Below the pieces are notes generated by a model. That model was not told where the DNA came from. It was given only the letters and a program-made list of their open reading frames with translations, and did not search any database. Position numbers and translations under genes: made by a program. A stretch of DNA of 64,000 bases, from NCBI GenBank assembly GCA_027257055.1, contig JAPVLO010000133.1, positions 2,790,001 through 2,854,000 of the forward strand, given 5' to 3'. Below, in pieces: positions 36,205-47,440 of the stretch (position 1 is the first letter of the stretch; each line of letters starts with the position of its first letter). Origin of the DNA: Cephalopachus bancanus. Lineage: Eukaryota; Chordata; Mammalia; Primates; Tarsiidae.

Positions 36205-36400
36205 TCCAGATTAACCATCTATTTGTTGTAAGCAGTTGAGGAAACAAGTCTCAATTTCTCTGTATCGTATTTTCCTTTCTGGTAAAATAGGAATACGAAT
36301 GCCTGCCCAGACTATTTCATAGAATTGCTGAAAACATCACATGAAATATAGCTATAAGCATATTTTGTAAACTACAAAGTGTTCTACAAACATGTTGAAC
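36205..36400 (+). mobile_element. MIR SINE relic
   Basis: 'gaggaaacaagtctcaattt', 'ggtaaaataggaatacgaat', 'catagaattgctgaaaac' follow the second half of MIR. Confidence 0.6.
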
Positions 36401-37845
36401 ACTTTTTTCTCAGTTTTCCATTTGAAAAAGAAGTTAGAGCACACAACAGGATGGCATCTCTCTAATACTTTCTCATAGTGAGCTTATACTATTATCTCAT
36501 TCTGCCTCAAAGCTAAATAAATACATAGCAGTCAATGAAGCTGCTCAATGTAGATACAATTAATACATAGACACCTGGGTAGAATGAAGTCAGTCAGTTT
36601 ATGACACTTACAAAGGTTTAAATTATTGATCCCCCTACTTTAAATGATATCTGAATGCACAATGGGTATCATTTGCCTAAGCAAACATAAACAAAATGCG
36701 ACCAAGATTAAGCAAAACACTAGTAAAGAGTTTGCCATGGACATATAACTGTAAGCATCATCCCCAAAGTAAAAGTGAATGTTAAGAAGAGAATGGAAGC
36801 AAATCATAAAACTGGGAGTAATTGAAGATTTAGAGACCAATCTTAGCAAGGAAGCAAGACAGAAAGTGTTAACTATACCAAGGGCCTAATTTCTTCCATA
36901 CAGAAATCAAGGCCTCTTCAAAATGCATGCCACTGCACAACTATACCATGAACACATAGCAAGGGTAGAAATGTTCACCACAGACACGAGGGCAGACACA
37001 GTTCTAAAATCCAGCTCAACAAATTCTTGATTTCCTGAGAATAAGCAAAATAACCAATTGCTACCATAGGAATTCATTGACACAGTCTCTTTTGTTCATA
37101 CTAAACTTTTTCTGCTTAAAAACAGTAAGACATAGGATGAAAAGATTTCAGCTTAATAGTTCTCCTCGTCTACCAGACTTTTTCCATGAAATATGCAGCA
37201 GCAAATGAGAAAAAACTGGTATCCAGATAACTTCAATTGAGGGACACATAATTAGACATTGCTTAAATTCTGGATGATATGTTTAGCATAAATTCAAACA
37301 AATAAAATAGAAATAATACACATTATCCAGTTCTTATGCAGATTCAACACATAAAGGTGTTGAATTAAATATCTTGCATAATCTCAGAAGACCCTCAACA
37401 TGAAAGAATGATACAGTGATTACACTTCTGAGCAAACAATACTTCAGCAAAGGGGTAAATTCTGATTCCTTCTTTCTAGTTCCTCTCTTAGTTTGCAAGT
37501 GAAATATAAGCCTCAAGAATATCTTAGTGCCTGAAAGTTTGCTTTATAATACAATGCAACTAATTTGGTCTCTTCCTGTCAATACAAGCACGTAAGAGTG
37601 TTGAGGACAATGTATGTGAAAGTACTTTGGGCTCTTGTGTATAAAGTTAATAATATATTTAATTACCTTTACATGGCCACTTATTAGCCAAACATCCAAG
37701 ATTCTGGTAGTGGAGTGTCTCAAAATAATGATTTCAATGGCTATTTTGAGCAAGCCTATTCTGTGAATCAGAGCCCCACATGTCAGCTGTATGAATACAG
37801 CTGTGGCATCAGTTAGTTGAAGGAAAATATCAAACCAAATATGTG
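36401..37845. other. Unique non-coding sequence
   Basis: About 1.4 kb with nothing recognised. The 103-codon antisense frame 37544-37855 runs into the terminal repeat of the next transposon and is not supported as a gene. Confidence 0.5.
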
Positions 37846-38414
37846 GGGGGAGCAAAAAAATATATACACATTTTAAGTGATGTTATCTGTACATTGCTTT
37901 TTGAAGCTGAATTGAGCTACAGTAGCAATGTGTAGTATGTGTAGTATGACATTTGCTCAAAAGATGGCGTTAATCAAATGAATACTAGCGTCACCATGAG
38001 ATAGGCAGGATAGTCAAAGAAAATGGCGGAAGCACAGTTGACATTCTAGGAACACAAGACCATTTTGAAGTGGTATTTGAAATTCAAGAATGTTGTAGAA
38101 GAATAACAACAATGGAGGCATGAGTATGCAACAGAATCTCCAACCAGCCTAACAATAGCACGCATTTGTGATAAGTTTAAGACTCATGGTCCTGTGTGTG
38201 ATGTGCACAGGGGAGGATCTGAGAGACCTCACATAGCAACAAGTCCTGCAGTTGTTCACCATCATCAGAAGTGTCTGGACGATGATGGGAACCACTTTGA
38301 GTAGCTCTTGAAATTGCAGAAGTCAAACACGACTTGTATTCATCTTATTGAGCATTACAATATTAATATAGGTTTTTCCTGGCTTAAAATGTGTGTACAT
38401 TTTTTGGTACCCTA
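37846..38414 (+). mobile_element. Tc1/mariner-superfamily transposon, internally deleted (MARNA-like)
   Basis: Ends are inverted repeats: left 'gggggagcaaaaaaatat' with 'acacattttaag', right on the minus strand 'gggtaccaaaaaatgtac' with 'acacattttaag'. TA follows the right end at 38413-38414. The interior encodes the N-terminal helix-turn-helix end and the extreme C-terminus of a transposase, joined by a deletion. The MARNA label is from memory and uncertain. Confidence 0.75.
38107..38304 (+). pseudogene. Transposase relic: N-terminal HTH joined to C-terminus
   Basis: A 65-codon frame without internal stops runs from just after a stop at 38104-38106 to a stop at 38302-38304. It reads EYATESPTSLTIARI and DKFKTHGPVCDVH, like the helix-turn-helix region of insect- and mammal-type mariner-like transposases, then KCLDDDGNHFE at the end, like their C-terminus. 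The catalytic core is missing, so it is not active. It has no ATG. Confidence 0.7.
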
Positions 38415-38736
38415 TGTATTTCCTAACCTCCATACCAATACCATAAAGGAGACCCCAAAATGCCCACAACCCAACTATATAGTACTAACCTTCTACCCTT
38501 TCATTTGGTGTTGTTGCCATCAAAGAAAATATAAGACATAGGAAGAACAGAAATCAATAATCTCATATGGGCAGAAGAACAATGTAGTGAATGACACTCT
38601 TACCCATTTAATTATGTGTGCCCAGATCTAAAAGGCACTCATAATATCCCCTTACTTGACTCCTGTAGATATTTCAGTACTAAGTTGTGATTTTTAACCT
38701 TATGAAGAGTGTTACTGAGGTTACTTCTAAAACAGT
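38415..38736. other. Unique spacer
   Basis: No recognisable feature. Confidence 0.45.
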
Positions 38737-38935
38737 TTTTTAGCCTCAGCACCATTGACACAGGCTGTATAATTAACTGTTGCAGAGGATTGTGCTGTAT
38801 ATTGTAAGATGATTTAAGCATTCTTGGTCTCTACTCACTAGATGCCAGTAGCAACCTCCCCTTTCCCTAACAATTATATTGACAAAAATGTTTCCAGACA
38901 TTGTGCTGCTCCAGTTGAGAGCTGCTGCTCTCAGA
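38737..38935 (-). mobile_element. hAT-type (MER/Charlie-like) non-autonomous element
   Basis: 'tttagcctcagcaccattga', 'ctctactcactagatgccag', 'tgtttccagacattgtgctg' and the end 'cagttgagagctgctgctct' match a common mammalian hAT MITE whose terminal repeat resembles 'cagtggttctcaac'. Strand is assigned from which terminus is clearer and is tentative. Confidence 0.7.
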
Positions 38936-38989
38936 CCACCTGCTCCCCTCCAATCTACTGACACTGCTGACCCAAGCTGCCACCATCTC

Positions 38990-39340
38990 TTGATGCAACT
39001 ACTATAACAAACTTCACCCTCCCCTTAAATCTGTTATCCATACTACAGCCAGAATAGGGTTTTTTGGTGTAATCTTGATCAGGTTCTCTCCAACTTAAAA
39101 TACTTCAGTAGTTTCCATTTGTTTTTAGAAGAAAATCCTTAGAAACTGCATGATCCAGTCTTGACCTACCTTTTTAGCCTCTATCACTTCACAGTCTCTT
39201 TTATTCACTGTGTCCAATGCAGCAATGTCCTTCCCTCAACCCCTCCTAGCTGTCATGCTGCCACCTGCCTTGGGGCCTTTGTACCTGCTCCTTTTTCTGT
39301 TCTAAATGCTCTTGCCTCCATGTGTCTTCTTCCTTCATTC
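38990..39340 (+). mobile_element. L2 LINE relic
   Basis: L2 pattern: 'gttctctccaacttaaaata', 'gatccagtcttgacctacc', 'ccttggggcctttgtacctg', 'ctaaatgctcttgcctcc'. The 87-codon plus frame at 39161-39424 is within this relic. Confidence 0.75.
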
Positions 39341-39965
39341 ATTCCTCACTTATTAAATGAGTGCCTAGTACCTTCAAGGCACTATTCTGGGAGTTGGAAC
39401 TTCAACCATAAACATAAACCCTGACCCCATGAAATTTTCAACATGTTGAGTAGGGATGGGAAGGGAGAACAAAAAAGAAATCAACAAGTAAATTTACAAA
39501 ATGTGGGACGGTGATAAATACAATGTAAGGGTGAGGAGAAGTGCTGACAGATATAGAGTTGTTAGTTTATATAGGATCATCAGGGAAGAGCTCACTGATA
39601 AAGCAAGGAGACATCTGGGGAAGAACGTTTTGGCAGAGAACAGCAAGATCATAGACTCCAAGGTGGAGTTTACCTGTATGTTCAAGGAACAGCAAGGAAA
39701 CCAGTATGGTTGGAGGTGAGTAAGAAGAGAGTAGAAGAGAATGAGATTAGAAAGGCAGCAGAAGGCCACCCATATAGGGCTCTACACGACAAAGTGAGGA
39801 CTAGGAGACTTACTCTGAATGAGATGGGAAGCCATGATGAGAAGGATTTGAGCAAAGATCTAATATAACAGGCTTTCATTTTAATGGGTTGCTCTGGCTG
39901 CTTTGTGGAGAATAAACTTTAAGGGGGCAGTAGCAAAAATAGGGAGACTAGTTTAAAGTCCACTG
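39341..39965 (+). mobile_element. Ancient mammalian interspersed repeat
   Basis: Opens 'cttattaaatgagtgcctag', then 'caaggcactattctggg', 'gggaagaacgttttggcag', 'ttcaaggaacagcaaggaaa', 'gatgggaagccatgatgag', 'gttgctctggctgctttg'. A widespread old repeat also seen at 28640-28965 and 53190-53834. Family name not secure. Confidence 0.65.
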
Positions 39966-39987
39966 CTTTACCTATGTATCCCTTATA

Positions 39988-40578
39988 CAGTAAGTCCTCC
40001 TGCATATGAACCTTCAAGTTGCAAACTTTCAAAGATGTAAGTATGTGTTCCCATAGACTGAAAATTCACTGTGTCAAACAAATAGCAAGGTCCAAATGCA
40101 GATGAATTTCTGGGCACATCTAGCGTGTACATTATCCCCCAACAAAAAAAAATCCAATCAGCGCCACACAGTTTCATTTGAAATTTTAATGAGGCACAAT
40201 AAGCAAAAAAGAGAAAGGGATGAGAATTAAAAATCAGAACCACCTAACAGGAGAAGCTAAGAAAATGTGTTCACTGTAGTATTAAAATCTGAAATAGAAT
40301 CTAATCATGTAAGTTAGTTCCTGTATCTGGCTTACCTTGTTGTATGTATCCTCTGCAAGTGGTTGTGCTTTTGTATACTTTACTGTATGACACTGTATAG
40401 AGAACAATAGTACAGTATCCTTATTTCAAGACCAGGACATTAAGAAGCAAGCATAAAATCCATAATATAGTACAGTACTGTATAGCCAATTGTGTTAGTT
40501 GGGCACCAAGGCTAACTTTGTTGGACTTAAACAAATTGGACTTAGGGGCATACTCTCAGAACAGAAGGGGACTTACTG
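39988..40578. mobile_element. Tigger-type MITE, interrupted by a duplicated module
   Basis: Terminal inverted repeats 'cagtaagtcctcc' (left) and, on the minus strand, 'cagtaagtcccc' (right), with TA on each side (39986-39987 and 40579-40580). Interior pieces 'gaaccttcaagttgcaaac' and 'caagtggttgtgcttttgta' fit Tigger1-like non-autonomous elements. The segment 40058-40302 is foreign to the family and splits it. Confidence 0.8.
40058..40302 (+). repeat. Duplicated ~240-bp module, copy A
   Basis: Aligns along its length with 41570-41803 in the same orientation. Shared blocks include 'cagtttcatttgaaatttta', 'atgaggcaca' and 'attaaaaatcag'. It interrupts the Tigger MITE between 'gttcccatagac' and 'taatcatgtaagttag'. 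I see no poly(A) tail, terminal inverted repeat or clear target duplication. Confidence 0.9.
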
Positions 40579-40583
40579 TACTT

Positions 40584-40697
40584 TCTTTATTCCCCTGTTT
40601 TATTTCCTCAGGGGAGTCTGTCCAGTCTCCTATATGCTCTTATAACCATGTGTCTGTCATTTGTATAGCACTTGGCATCCTTAAAATTTTATATTTA
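40584..40697 (+). mobile_element. L2 LINE 3'-end relic, first part (split by Alu)
   Basis: 'gtatagcacttggcatcctt' and 'aaaattttatattta' are L2 3' landmarks that continue after the Alu. Confidence 0.6.
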
Positions 40698-40983
40698 GCC
40701 GGGCTCAGTGACTCAGCCTGTAATACCGCACTTTTGGGAGGCTGAGGTGAGTGGATTGCCTGAGCCTGCGGGTTCGAGACCCGCCTGGACAGGCGAGAAC
40801 TCATCTCTACAATAAATCAAAAAAATTAGCCAGGCGTGGTTGTACATGCCTATAGTTCCAGCTACTCGGAAGGCTGAGGCGGAAGGATCGCCGGAGCCCA
40901 GCAGGTCGAGGCTATGGTGGCCGGGAGCAGCCACGCACTCCAGTCTGGGCGACGGAGTGAGACTCCAACTCAAAAAAAAAAAA
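40698..40983 (+). mobile_element. Alu SINE, derived lineage, sense
   Basis: Full-length, 'gccgggctcagtgactcag' to 'gagactccaactc' plus a 12-base A tail. Direct repeats 'aaattttatattta' and 'aaatttatattta'. The B-box region is a perfect 'gcgggttcgagacccgc'. Confidence 0.97.
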
Positions 40984-41130
40984 TTTATATTTATTTGTGT
41001 GGTTATCTGATTAATATTTGTCTCCACTGGTCTGTGAGCTCCTTCAAGAAAGGAATCCTATCAGTTTTTTTTTCCTTCCCCAATGCCTAGAAAAGTATAA
41101 AACACTGTTGTTTCTTAATAAACGTGACAA
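40984..41130 (+). mobile_element. L2 LINE 3'-end relic, second part
   Basis: 'gtctccactggtctgtgagc', 'tccttcaagaaaggaatcc', 'ccccaatgcctagaaaag' and 'tcttaataaacg' are the standard end of L2. Confidence 0.75.
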
Positions 41131-41315
41131 AAAGAAGGAAGGAAGAAGGGAAGGGAGATAGGAAAATATTGACACCACAGCTATTTTACAGATTTTCTAA
41201 TAATTATTCAAAAATGATGCCGTAACCTGGGGCAAGCAGAGTCAGATTTTTTTGGTGAGGATATAGGAAGGGTTATACCCTACCATTCAAGGGAAGTGTG
41301 GATCCCTGAGAAATA
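41131..41315. other. Unique spacer with short purine-rich run
   Basis: The 'gaaggaaggaagaaggg' run near 41133-41150 is simple sequence; otherwise nothing recognised. Confidence 0.5.
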
Positions 41316-41520
41316 GCAATAATAGCTAACAGTTATTGAGTGCTTACTAGGTCCTAGGCACTAAATTATCTCATTGAATCCTCTCAACAACCTTAACAGA
41401 CCCATTACATTTTTCAGTGAGTAAATGTATTTAGAGAGGTTAATTACATAACCAATAGGCTACAGAGCTGAGGGCTTGAATCCTCATGTTTTAGCCTCCA
41501 CGCACACTGCCTCCTGCAGG
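41316..41520 (-). mobile_element. MIR SINE relic, antisense
   Basis: Plus strand: 'aatagctaacagttattgag', 'tgcttactaggtcctaggca', 'tcctctcaacaaccttaac', 'ggcttgaatcctcatg'. A clear reverse MIR. Confidence 0.9.
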
Positions 41521-41569
41521 GACAGTTGATAACAATTTTATTAAAGATTTAGCTTTCACAATTCCATTC

Positions 41570-41803
41570 CTGAAAATCCACTGTGCCAAACAAACAGCAA
41601 GTTTCAAATGCAGATAAATTTCTGTGTGTACATTTCCCCCAACAAAAACAATTCTAATCAACACCATACAGTTTCATTTGAAATTTTAATGAGGCACAAC
41701 AAGCAAAAAAGGAGGAAGGAATGCGAATTAAAAATCAGAGCCACCTAACAGTAGAAGATAAGAAACTGTGTTCACTGTGGTATTAAAATCCAGAACAGAA
41801 TCT
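41570..41803 (+). repeat. Duplicated ~240-bp module, copy B
   Basis: Second copy of the 40058-40302 module, diverged by scattered substitutions and lacking about nine bases near 41627. It sits in otherwise unrecognised sequence, with no Tigger sequence at its edges, so the duplicated block is the module itself and not the MITE. Confidence 0.9.
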
Positions 41804-42229
41804 TTAATCTCAACATCTTTTAAAAGATCTTGGTTTGTTTAATATATTAGCAAAGAATATAATTTAATGTCACTTTGAGGCACAGAATAATTCTTATTTC
41901 AGAATGTTCAATAAGAACAATAACTGCCACAAAATGAATCTCTCTTTCTGATAAACCTTTAGAGAGAAATGGGAGAAAAGTCAATTTAAGCCTATACTTT
42001 GAAATTCTTTCATCACAGCTGCATAATGAAACATGGAGTTTCTAAAATATTTATGGCAACTTTCATCATTTAAATCTTCCCAGTGAATTTCATTTTTCCC
42101 AAGAAGAAACTTTCCCTTTTTCTTCAAAAACATATGTATATGTCTACATATCTTTAGAGATAGAGACAAATACATACATGTAGGTATGTATATAATTGTA
42201 GATGTGTATATATCTTCCTCTTACAAACA
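41804..42229. other. Unique AT-rich sequence
   Basis: No gene; degenerate TA/TG-rich run near 42125-42215. Confidence 0.5.
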
Positions 42230-42665
42230 GCAAGTAGAAATGCAAAGTGGTTCAGCCTTTTAGAAGGCAATCAGAGAGCAAAAATTACATTCTTATAATG
42301 TTCATATTTTTGACCCAATAATACAATGTCTGGGCATTTGTCTTATAACAAAACAGAAAGATTTGACTACAAGTATAGTTATCCTACTACGGTTTATTGT
42401 AACAACAACAATAAGGATATACTTTATTTAACAGGAAGAGATGAGTCAATATGTTACAGTGCATCCAGATACTGAAATACTACATGATCATTATAAATAA
42501 TGATGTAGAAGTACATTTATCAACTTGCTTAACAGTATACTATTAAATGAAAACAAATCAGTTTAGAAATAGTATATACCTGCACTTGTATGAAAACAAA
42601 CATGTTACAGACAGAAATAAGCCTATGAACAATTATCAAAATAATATTAGTTGTGTATGGAAACT
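42230..42665 (+). mobile_element. L1 (L1M type) 3'-end relic
   Basis: 'tttgacccaataatacaatg', 'gtgcatccagatactgaaat', 'aacagtatactattaaatg', 'tagtatatacctgcacttg' follow the last part of old L1 elements in order. Confidence 0.7.
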
Positions 42666-44314
42666 AGGATTATGACTTATGATGTATATTATCAATTATT
42701 ATATATACATATGTGTTTATACTGTATATATATGATTCATATGTGTTTATATGATTTTCACAATCTTCTCATTAAGAAATTGGCCAGGATAAGATGTGTT
42801 TCTTCCTAGAAAGAAAATTACAATGCTACTTACAAAAAATTAAGTCTCCATAGAAAATTACCTTTAAAAAATGAGAAATGAAATACATTTAATCAAAGTG
42901 AAAAGCTTAAGATATTGAATGATGATTCCACGAATAAAATAAAATTTACCCAACAGTCTCTTCTAACAATATACTAAACATGGATAGATAATTGTTGCTT
43001 TTTCCTTTTTACAAAGATAGTCTATGTTAGCTAGTTTTTTTTACCTAATTTGCATTTTCCCTAAGCTCTTTAAAAATGTTAGAAAGCTATATCAAGTGTC
43101 TTACTATAATAAAAATACCCACTGTGTTCCCACTCAGCTTGTTAAAAAATCAAAGAAAGAAATTAAGTTAGTTTGGCATGATTTGTTTTTGATGAACCCA
43201 TGTAGCCTTCTAATTATCACATTATTTTCCTCCAGATGTTTGCAAATTAAGTGAGCATAGAGATTCTCTTTGTTGAAATGCACCATGAAAGCCCTGGACA
43301 ATAGACTATATTTGAAAACTTTTGACTTACTCAGTTTGCTAGCATTTAAAATGAAGATTTTCTGACTGAAAAAAAATGCACATAACTTAAAACATGACTA
43401 CAATTATTTAAATTGGTTATGTGAAAGTAACAGATCTATTGATTGAAAACCCTGTATCCTATGTACTGAGGAAGACTCGAATGGCATGAACACTCAAACA
43501 CGCTTATAAAAAGATAGATGCACATCTAGAGTGATAGGTAAACACACACTTATCTCTATAATTTGACAACATGCTGATATTATGCCCATTCTTGTTTTAT
43601 GCCCATTTCCTCTACTTATTCTGATAAACTTTAAAATGAGTTCATACCCTCACATCAAGTCCCCCTGATACAGTGGCTTGGCTGAAGCATATAATCTCCC
43701 TGGCGCATAATTAAGACTTAACTTCAGGTAAGGTAAACAAGAAAATGAAGCTGCATTTTTTCCCCCAATACTTTTATGGAATAACAGCAATAGCAATGAG
43801 TGGACAAAAACACTTGCCAAAAAGGTTGACCTCTGTGTCTGTCTTTATCTACAAAACAAGGTTAATGATACCAGGCTGGAAAAGACTTTAATGAATGAAT
43901 ACAACATACTGTGAAGATTGGATGTGAATAAAGTACTAATCGAATGTCAAGAAATCAGAATGTAAACATGGAATCTTTTCAGTATTCTCTTTGGACTGTA
44001 ACAGAAGTAAAAGCAAAGGCACTGTTAGGCTGCTGAACTGATTAGCTTCTCCTATAACCTAAGAGATATGAATGCTTATTAATTCACTCTCGGCAAAATT
44101 GGCCAAGTCGATACTTTTATAGATCTAAAGTGACAACATTGGAATGTTTATAAAATTTCAAGGCAAGTCAAATGTCTCGTGAGTGCTCCTACTAGCACTT
44201 AATCGCCTCTCCTCACAAATACATCTGAGAGAATGAAAGAGAAGCAGGGAGCCACCAGCCTTCCTTTGCAGCCAAATCCCTCAAGCTGATTGGTTCTATC
44301 ACCATAAATACTCA
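42666..44314. other. Unique non-coding sequence
   Basis: No repeat I can name. The part at 44030-44310 is repeat-free, less AT-rich and contains several TAAT-type and CCAAT-type motifs, but nothing decisive. Confidence 0.5.
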
Positions 44315-44520
44315 AAAGGAATAAAAGAGAGAAGGAAGTAAGAGAGAAAGGGAAGAAAAGAGACAAAAGGGAGGAGAAAAGAGAGGGAGGAGGAAAGGAA
44401 AGAAAGAAAGAGAGAGAGAGCGAGCAAGCAAAGAGAAACAAAAGGAAAGGGTAAGAAGGAAGTAGGAGAAATGGAAGGGGATGGAAAGAAAAGGAAGGGG
44501 GAAATAGAGAAAAGAAACTC
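44315..44520. repeat. Long polypurine tract
   Basis: About 200 bases almost entirely A and G on the plus strand, with a dozen or so isolated pyrimidines. Includes a 'gaaagaaagagagagagag' core near 44400. Capable in principle of intramolecular triplex (H-DNA). The 107-codon antisense frame at 44199-44522 (serine-, phenylalanine- and leucine-rich) is an artefact of the polypyrimidine strand. Confidence 0.95.
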
Positions 44521-45879
44521 AAACGGTCAACATGCCTTCACATATTCACTTACCTTTGAACACCCTGGGTTCCCAGAAAGTCCAATTCTGACATTTTTTA
44601 AATTATTCTAGAAACTTCAAGAAATTCACAATCTTAAAATGTTATAAGTGCATCTGGCTTATTCTGAGAGCATTGTTTTCTTCCAGAGCAACATGTGTGC
44701 TGGGAACTTTCTAATACCACAAACTAATTACCTAAAGTTCCACTGATGGGCTCATTCTGTAATAGCATTTCATGTTACTCTAGATTTAGTAGTACTAGGA
44801 ATCCACATGAAGCCCTGCTGAGAGGTTCTAGTCAACCAAAGTTCCTGTCATCATTTCATGGACTTGGCACATTCAGCAAAATTACACGCTCCAACATACT
44901 AAGAGATCACTTGGAATTATTGAAAGCATACTTGTTAAAAATGCCACAAGGTTTTTGCTGCACAAAACATACTCTTAAATTTTTCTTGCCCTATTTCAGT
45001 TTCTTTCTTCACAAATTCACACCCCGTACTTAAGACTCTCACACTGAATTCTGAAGACTCAAAACCCTCCACTTTAACTTCTTCACCTGATTACTACTGA
45101 GAGTGATCAGTGATCAGTAATCAGAACCATTCTCTGCCTCCCTTCCTCTGTCAGGATTCATGTTTTACGAACATTTCTTCAGGGGTTTGGTCTTTGGCCA
45201 GTAACCTGTAGAATGATTTTCCCTCCCACGTAACACATGTATTTTCAAAGGTAGTTTCTGAAAATACAGTGATCTAACCCAAAAGAATACCAAGGTCATT
45301 GAAAGTCCCAGGTCCAATTAGTAGACAGAAACTTGGGGACAAGAGATCTCACAGAACCCATTCAATTGTATCATGTAGCTACCTGCCCGACCTTCAATAA
45401 TCTAATTACCTTGATTTGATCATTGCAGATTGTATACATTTGTCAAAATATCACTCTATATCACATAAATATATACAATTGTTACATGTCAACTAAAAAT
45501 GAAAGAAAATGGTAGAGTACTAATTAATTTGCCATTTCTGTGGTTAAAGTGAGTTTGGCACAGGGTACGACTCTAAGTGGCATTTCGGCGAGAATGGCTA
45601 TTTTCCAGAACCATTCAGTAAGAAGGAAGTTCTTCAAGTTAAGTAATACCTTAGTCCCTAATAACTGTAAAATTGGTGGTATCCTCCTGGCATTCTTGTC
45701 CCATGCCCACCTGAGCCTCTTAAATGTTTGCCTGTGCCTGGAATAATATTTAACAGCAGCCTGCTCTTCTATTCAAAAAAAAAGAAAAAGACCCTCTGAT
45801 AGCTAGTGTTCTGATCACAGTGTGGAGATAGGATTTTCAACTTGCATTTTAATTCAGTTGTTCCAAGCTGAAACAAGAA
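44521..45879. other. Unique non-coding sequence
   Basis: No recognisable gene or repeat. Plus frames of 68 and 95 codons have no recognised similarity. Confidence 0.5.
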
Positions 45880-46190
45880 TGCACGATTAATACATGTTAA
45901 TCATAGAAAAATTAGAATGAATGGATAAACAAAATTAAAAAATAGAAACCAGCTGTTATCAGATCACCTAGAAATAACTCTGTTATTTTGAAATCTACTT
46001 AAGGAAAGGTAAATTTTCTCTCTTTTTCTCTTCCCTTTTTAAAATTGCACTATTCTGTGTGTTACTTTTTGTGTATTTCACTATTCCTTCACATATAATC
46101 AATTTTATGTAATAAAATATAATTCTTCAAGGTAATTTATAAATTATATTTTTTTTGAAATGTCATGAGCTATAGTACTTTGTGTTCCTT
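45880..46190 (-). mobile_element. L1 (L1ME type) 3' UTR relic, antisense
   Basis: 'taatacatgttaatcataga', 'aaaaattagaatgaatgg', 'gatcacctagaaataactct', then a T-rich segment and 'cacatataatcaattttatg'. It is the reverse of the common L1ME 3' UTR. Confidence 0.6.
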
Positions 46191-47440
46191 CTAACATATC
46201 AAGTATGATGTAATCATGGGGAATGAATGTTTGAAAATAGTAATGAAATGAAAAGAAAAGGGGAGAATGTTAACAGGTATATAAAACAGTATTGATATAT
46301 TCCTAACTAATCCCACCTTCTCATTATGCTATGGAGAGTACTTAGACTTCCTATATGTGCCAAGATATGTGTTAGTTCACCCAAAGGCTCTCAGTTCTTA
46401 CAAAGTTCAAAGGAAAATATTTACTACTTCCCTTAATTAGAATCATTTCTCTTAATGCTGTTAGTCAAATGTGAAATTGCAACCAAAATTATCTCGAGAT
46501 TATAAAGTGCAGTTATTTCTGTTAGCAACTTCCATTTAAAATAAAATATTATGAATTCTTCATAGCTATCACTCTAGCAAGCAAATAAATCAAAATTAAA
46601 GTTCAAAACTCTTACCATGTCCAACAGCAGTACCTCTAAATCAAACAAGTGGATTTTAATAATGCAATACCTTCTTCACCAAGGGATTTGAAAGTCTGAA
46701 TGGCAAAAAATAACCATCCTCATTTATTTTAACTGCAAAAACTCTTTTCCATCACAAAGCAAAAGACAGATATTTCTCCCTTGGAACAGCAAACTCTAAG
46801 AAAACTGCAGTCTCTGTTATGTTAAAATTAAGAGAAAAAAATCATTTTTTGCTCACATAAAGTCATGAAGTTAGTACAATCCAGGAATGCAAAGGTCATG
46901 AGGACTCTTCCACATAAATATTAGATTAAAGATAACTGCTCAAAATAGTCATCAATCATAACGTACTTTGTACCAAAAAAATCTTTGTCCTTAAACCTTT
47001 CAAAAAGTATCCAAAGTACGTCACAGTCATAATTCCAGCCTTGAGTTCATTTCCTCTCACAAGATCATTTGCATAGCACCAGCTTTCTTGATATTTGAAG
47101 AAACACTATGAATTAACTAAGGCTTGTGTTTCTCTTCCTTCCTCCTTCCATCGACAATTTTTTAGACTGTTTCCTGATTGTTATATTCTTCATCTACAAA
47201 GAGTAAGCTGTAAAGCTGTTATGTATAGTGCCTGCTATGGATTTCGAGTGAAAAGTTGAAGAATCATCTAAAATAATGTTTTTTATTTTTTTGGTTGCTT
47301 ACATATATTAAGCTTCTTTTCAAGCTTTTCCTGACTTATCTACCATAGTTAGTGGACATCAACTATCTGCAAAATGATAAGAAAACCGAAGATATATCTT
47401 CAGACCTAATGTGTGGTTAAATTATGTGCACACACACACA
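46191..47440. other. Unique non-coding sequence
   Basis: About 1.2 kb, nothing recognised. A short (CA)n run at 47428-47442 precedes the next element. Confidence 0.5.

Noticed and set aside
39161..39424. 87-codon frame with cysteine- and proline-rich translation
   Set aside because: Lies in an L2 relic and crosses into the next repeat.
40698..40983. T-arm-like 'gggttcgagaccc' that might mark a tRNA gene
   Set aside because: It is part of an Alu left arm. No acceptor, D-arm or anticodon arm surrounds it.
44199..44522. 107-codon antisense frame rich in serine, phenylalanine and leucine
   Set aside because: Translation of the polypyrimidine strand of the purine tract.
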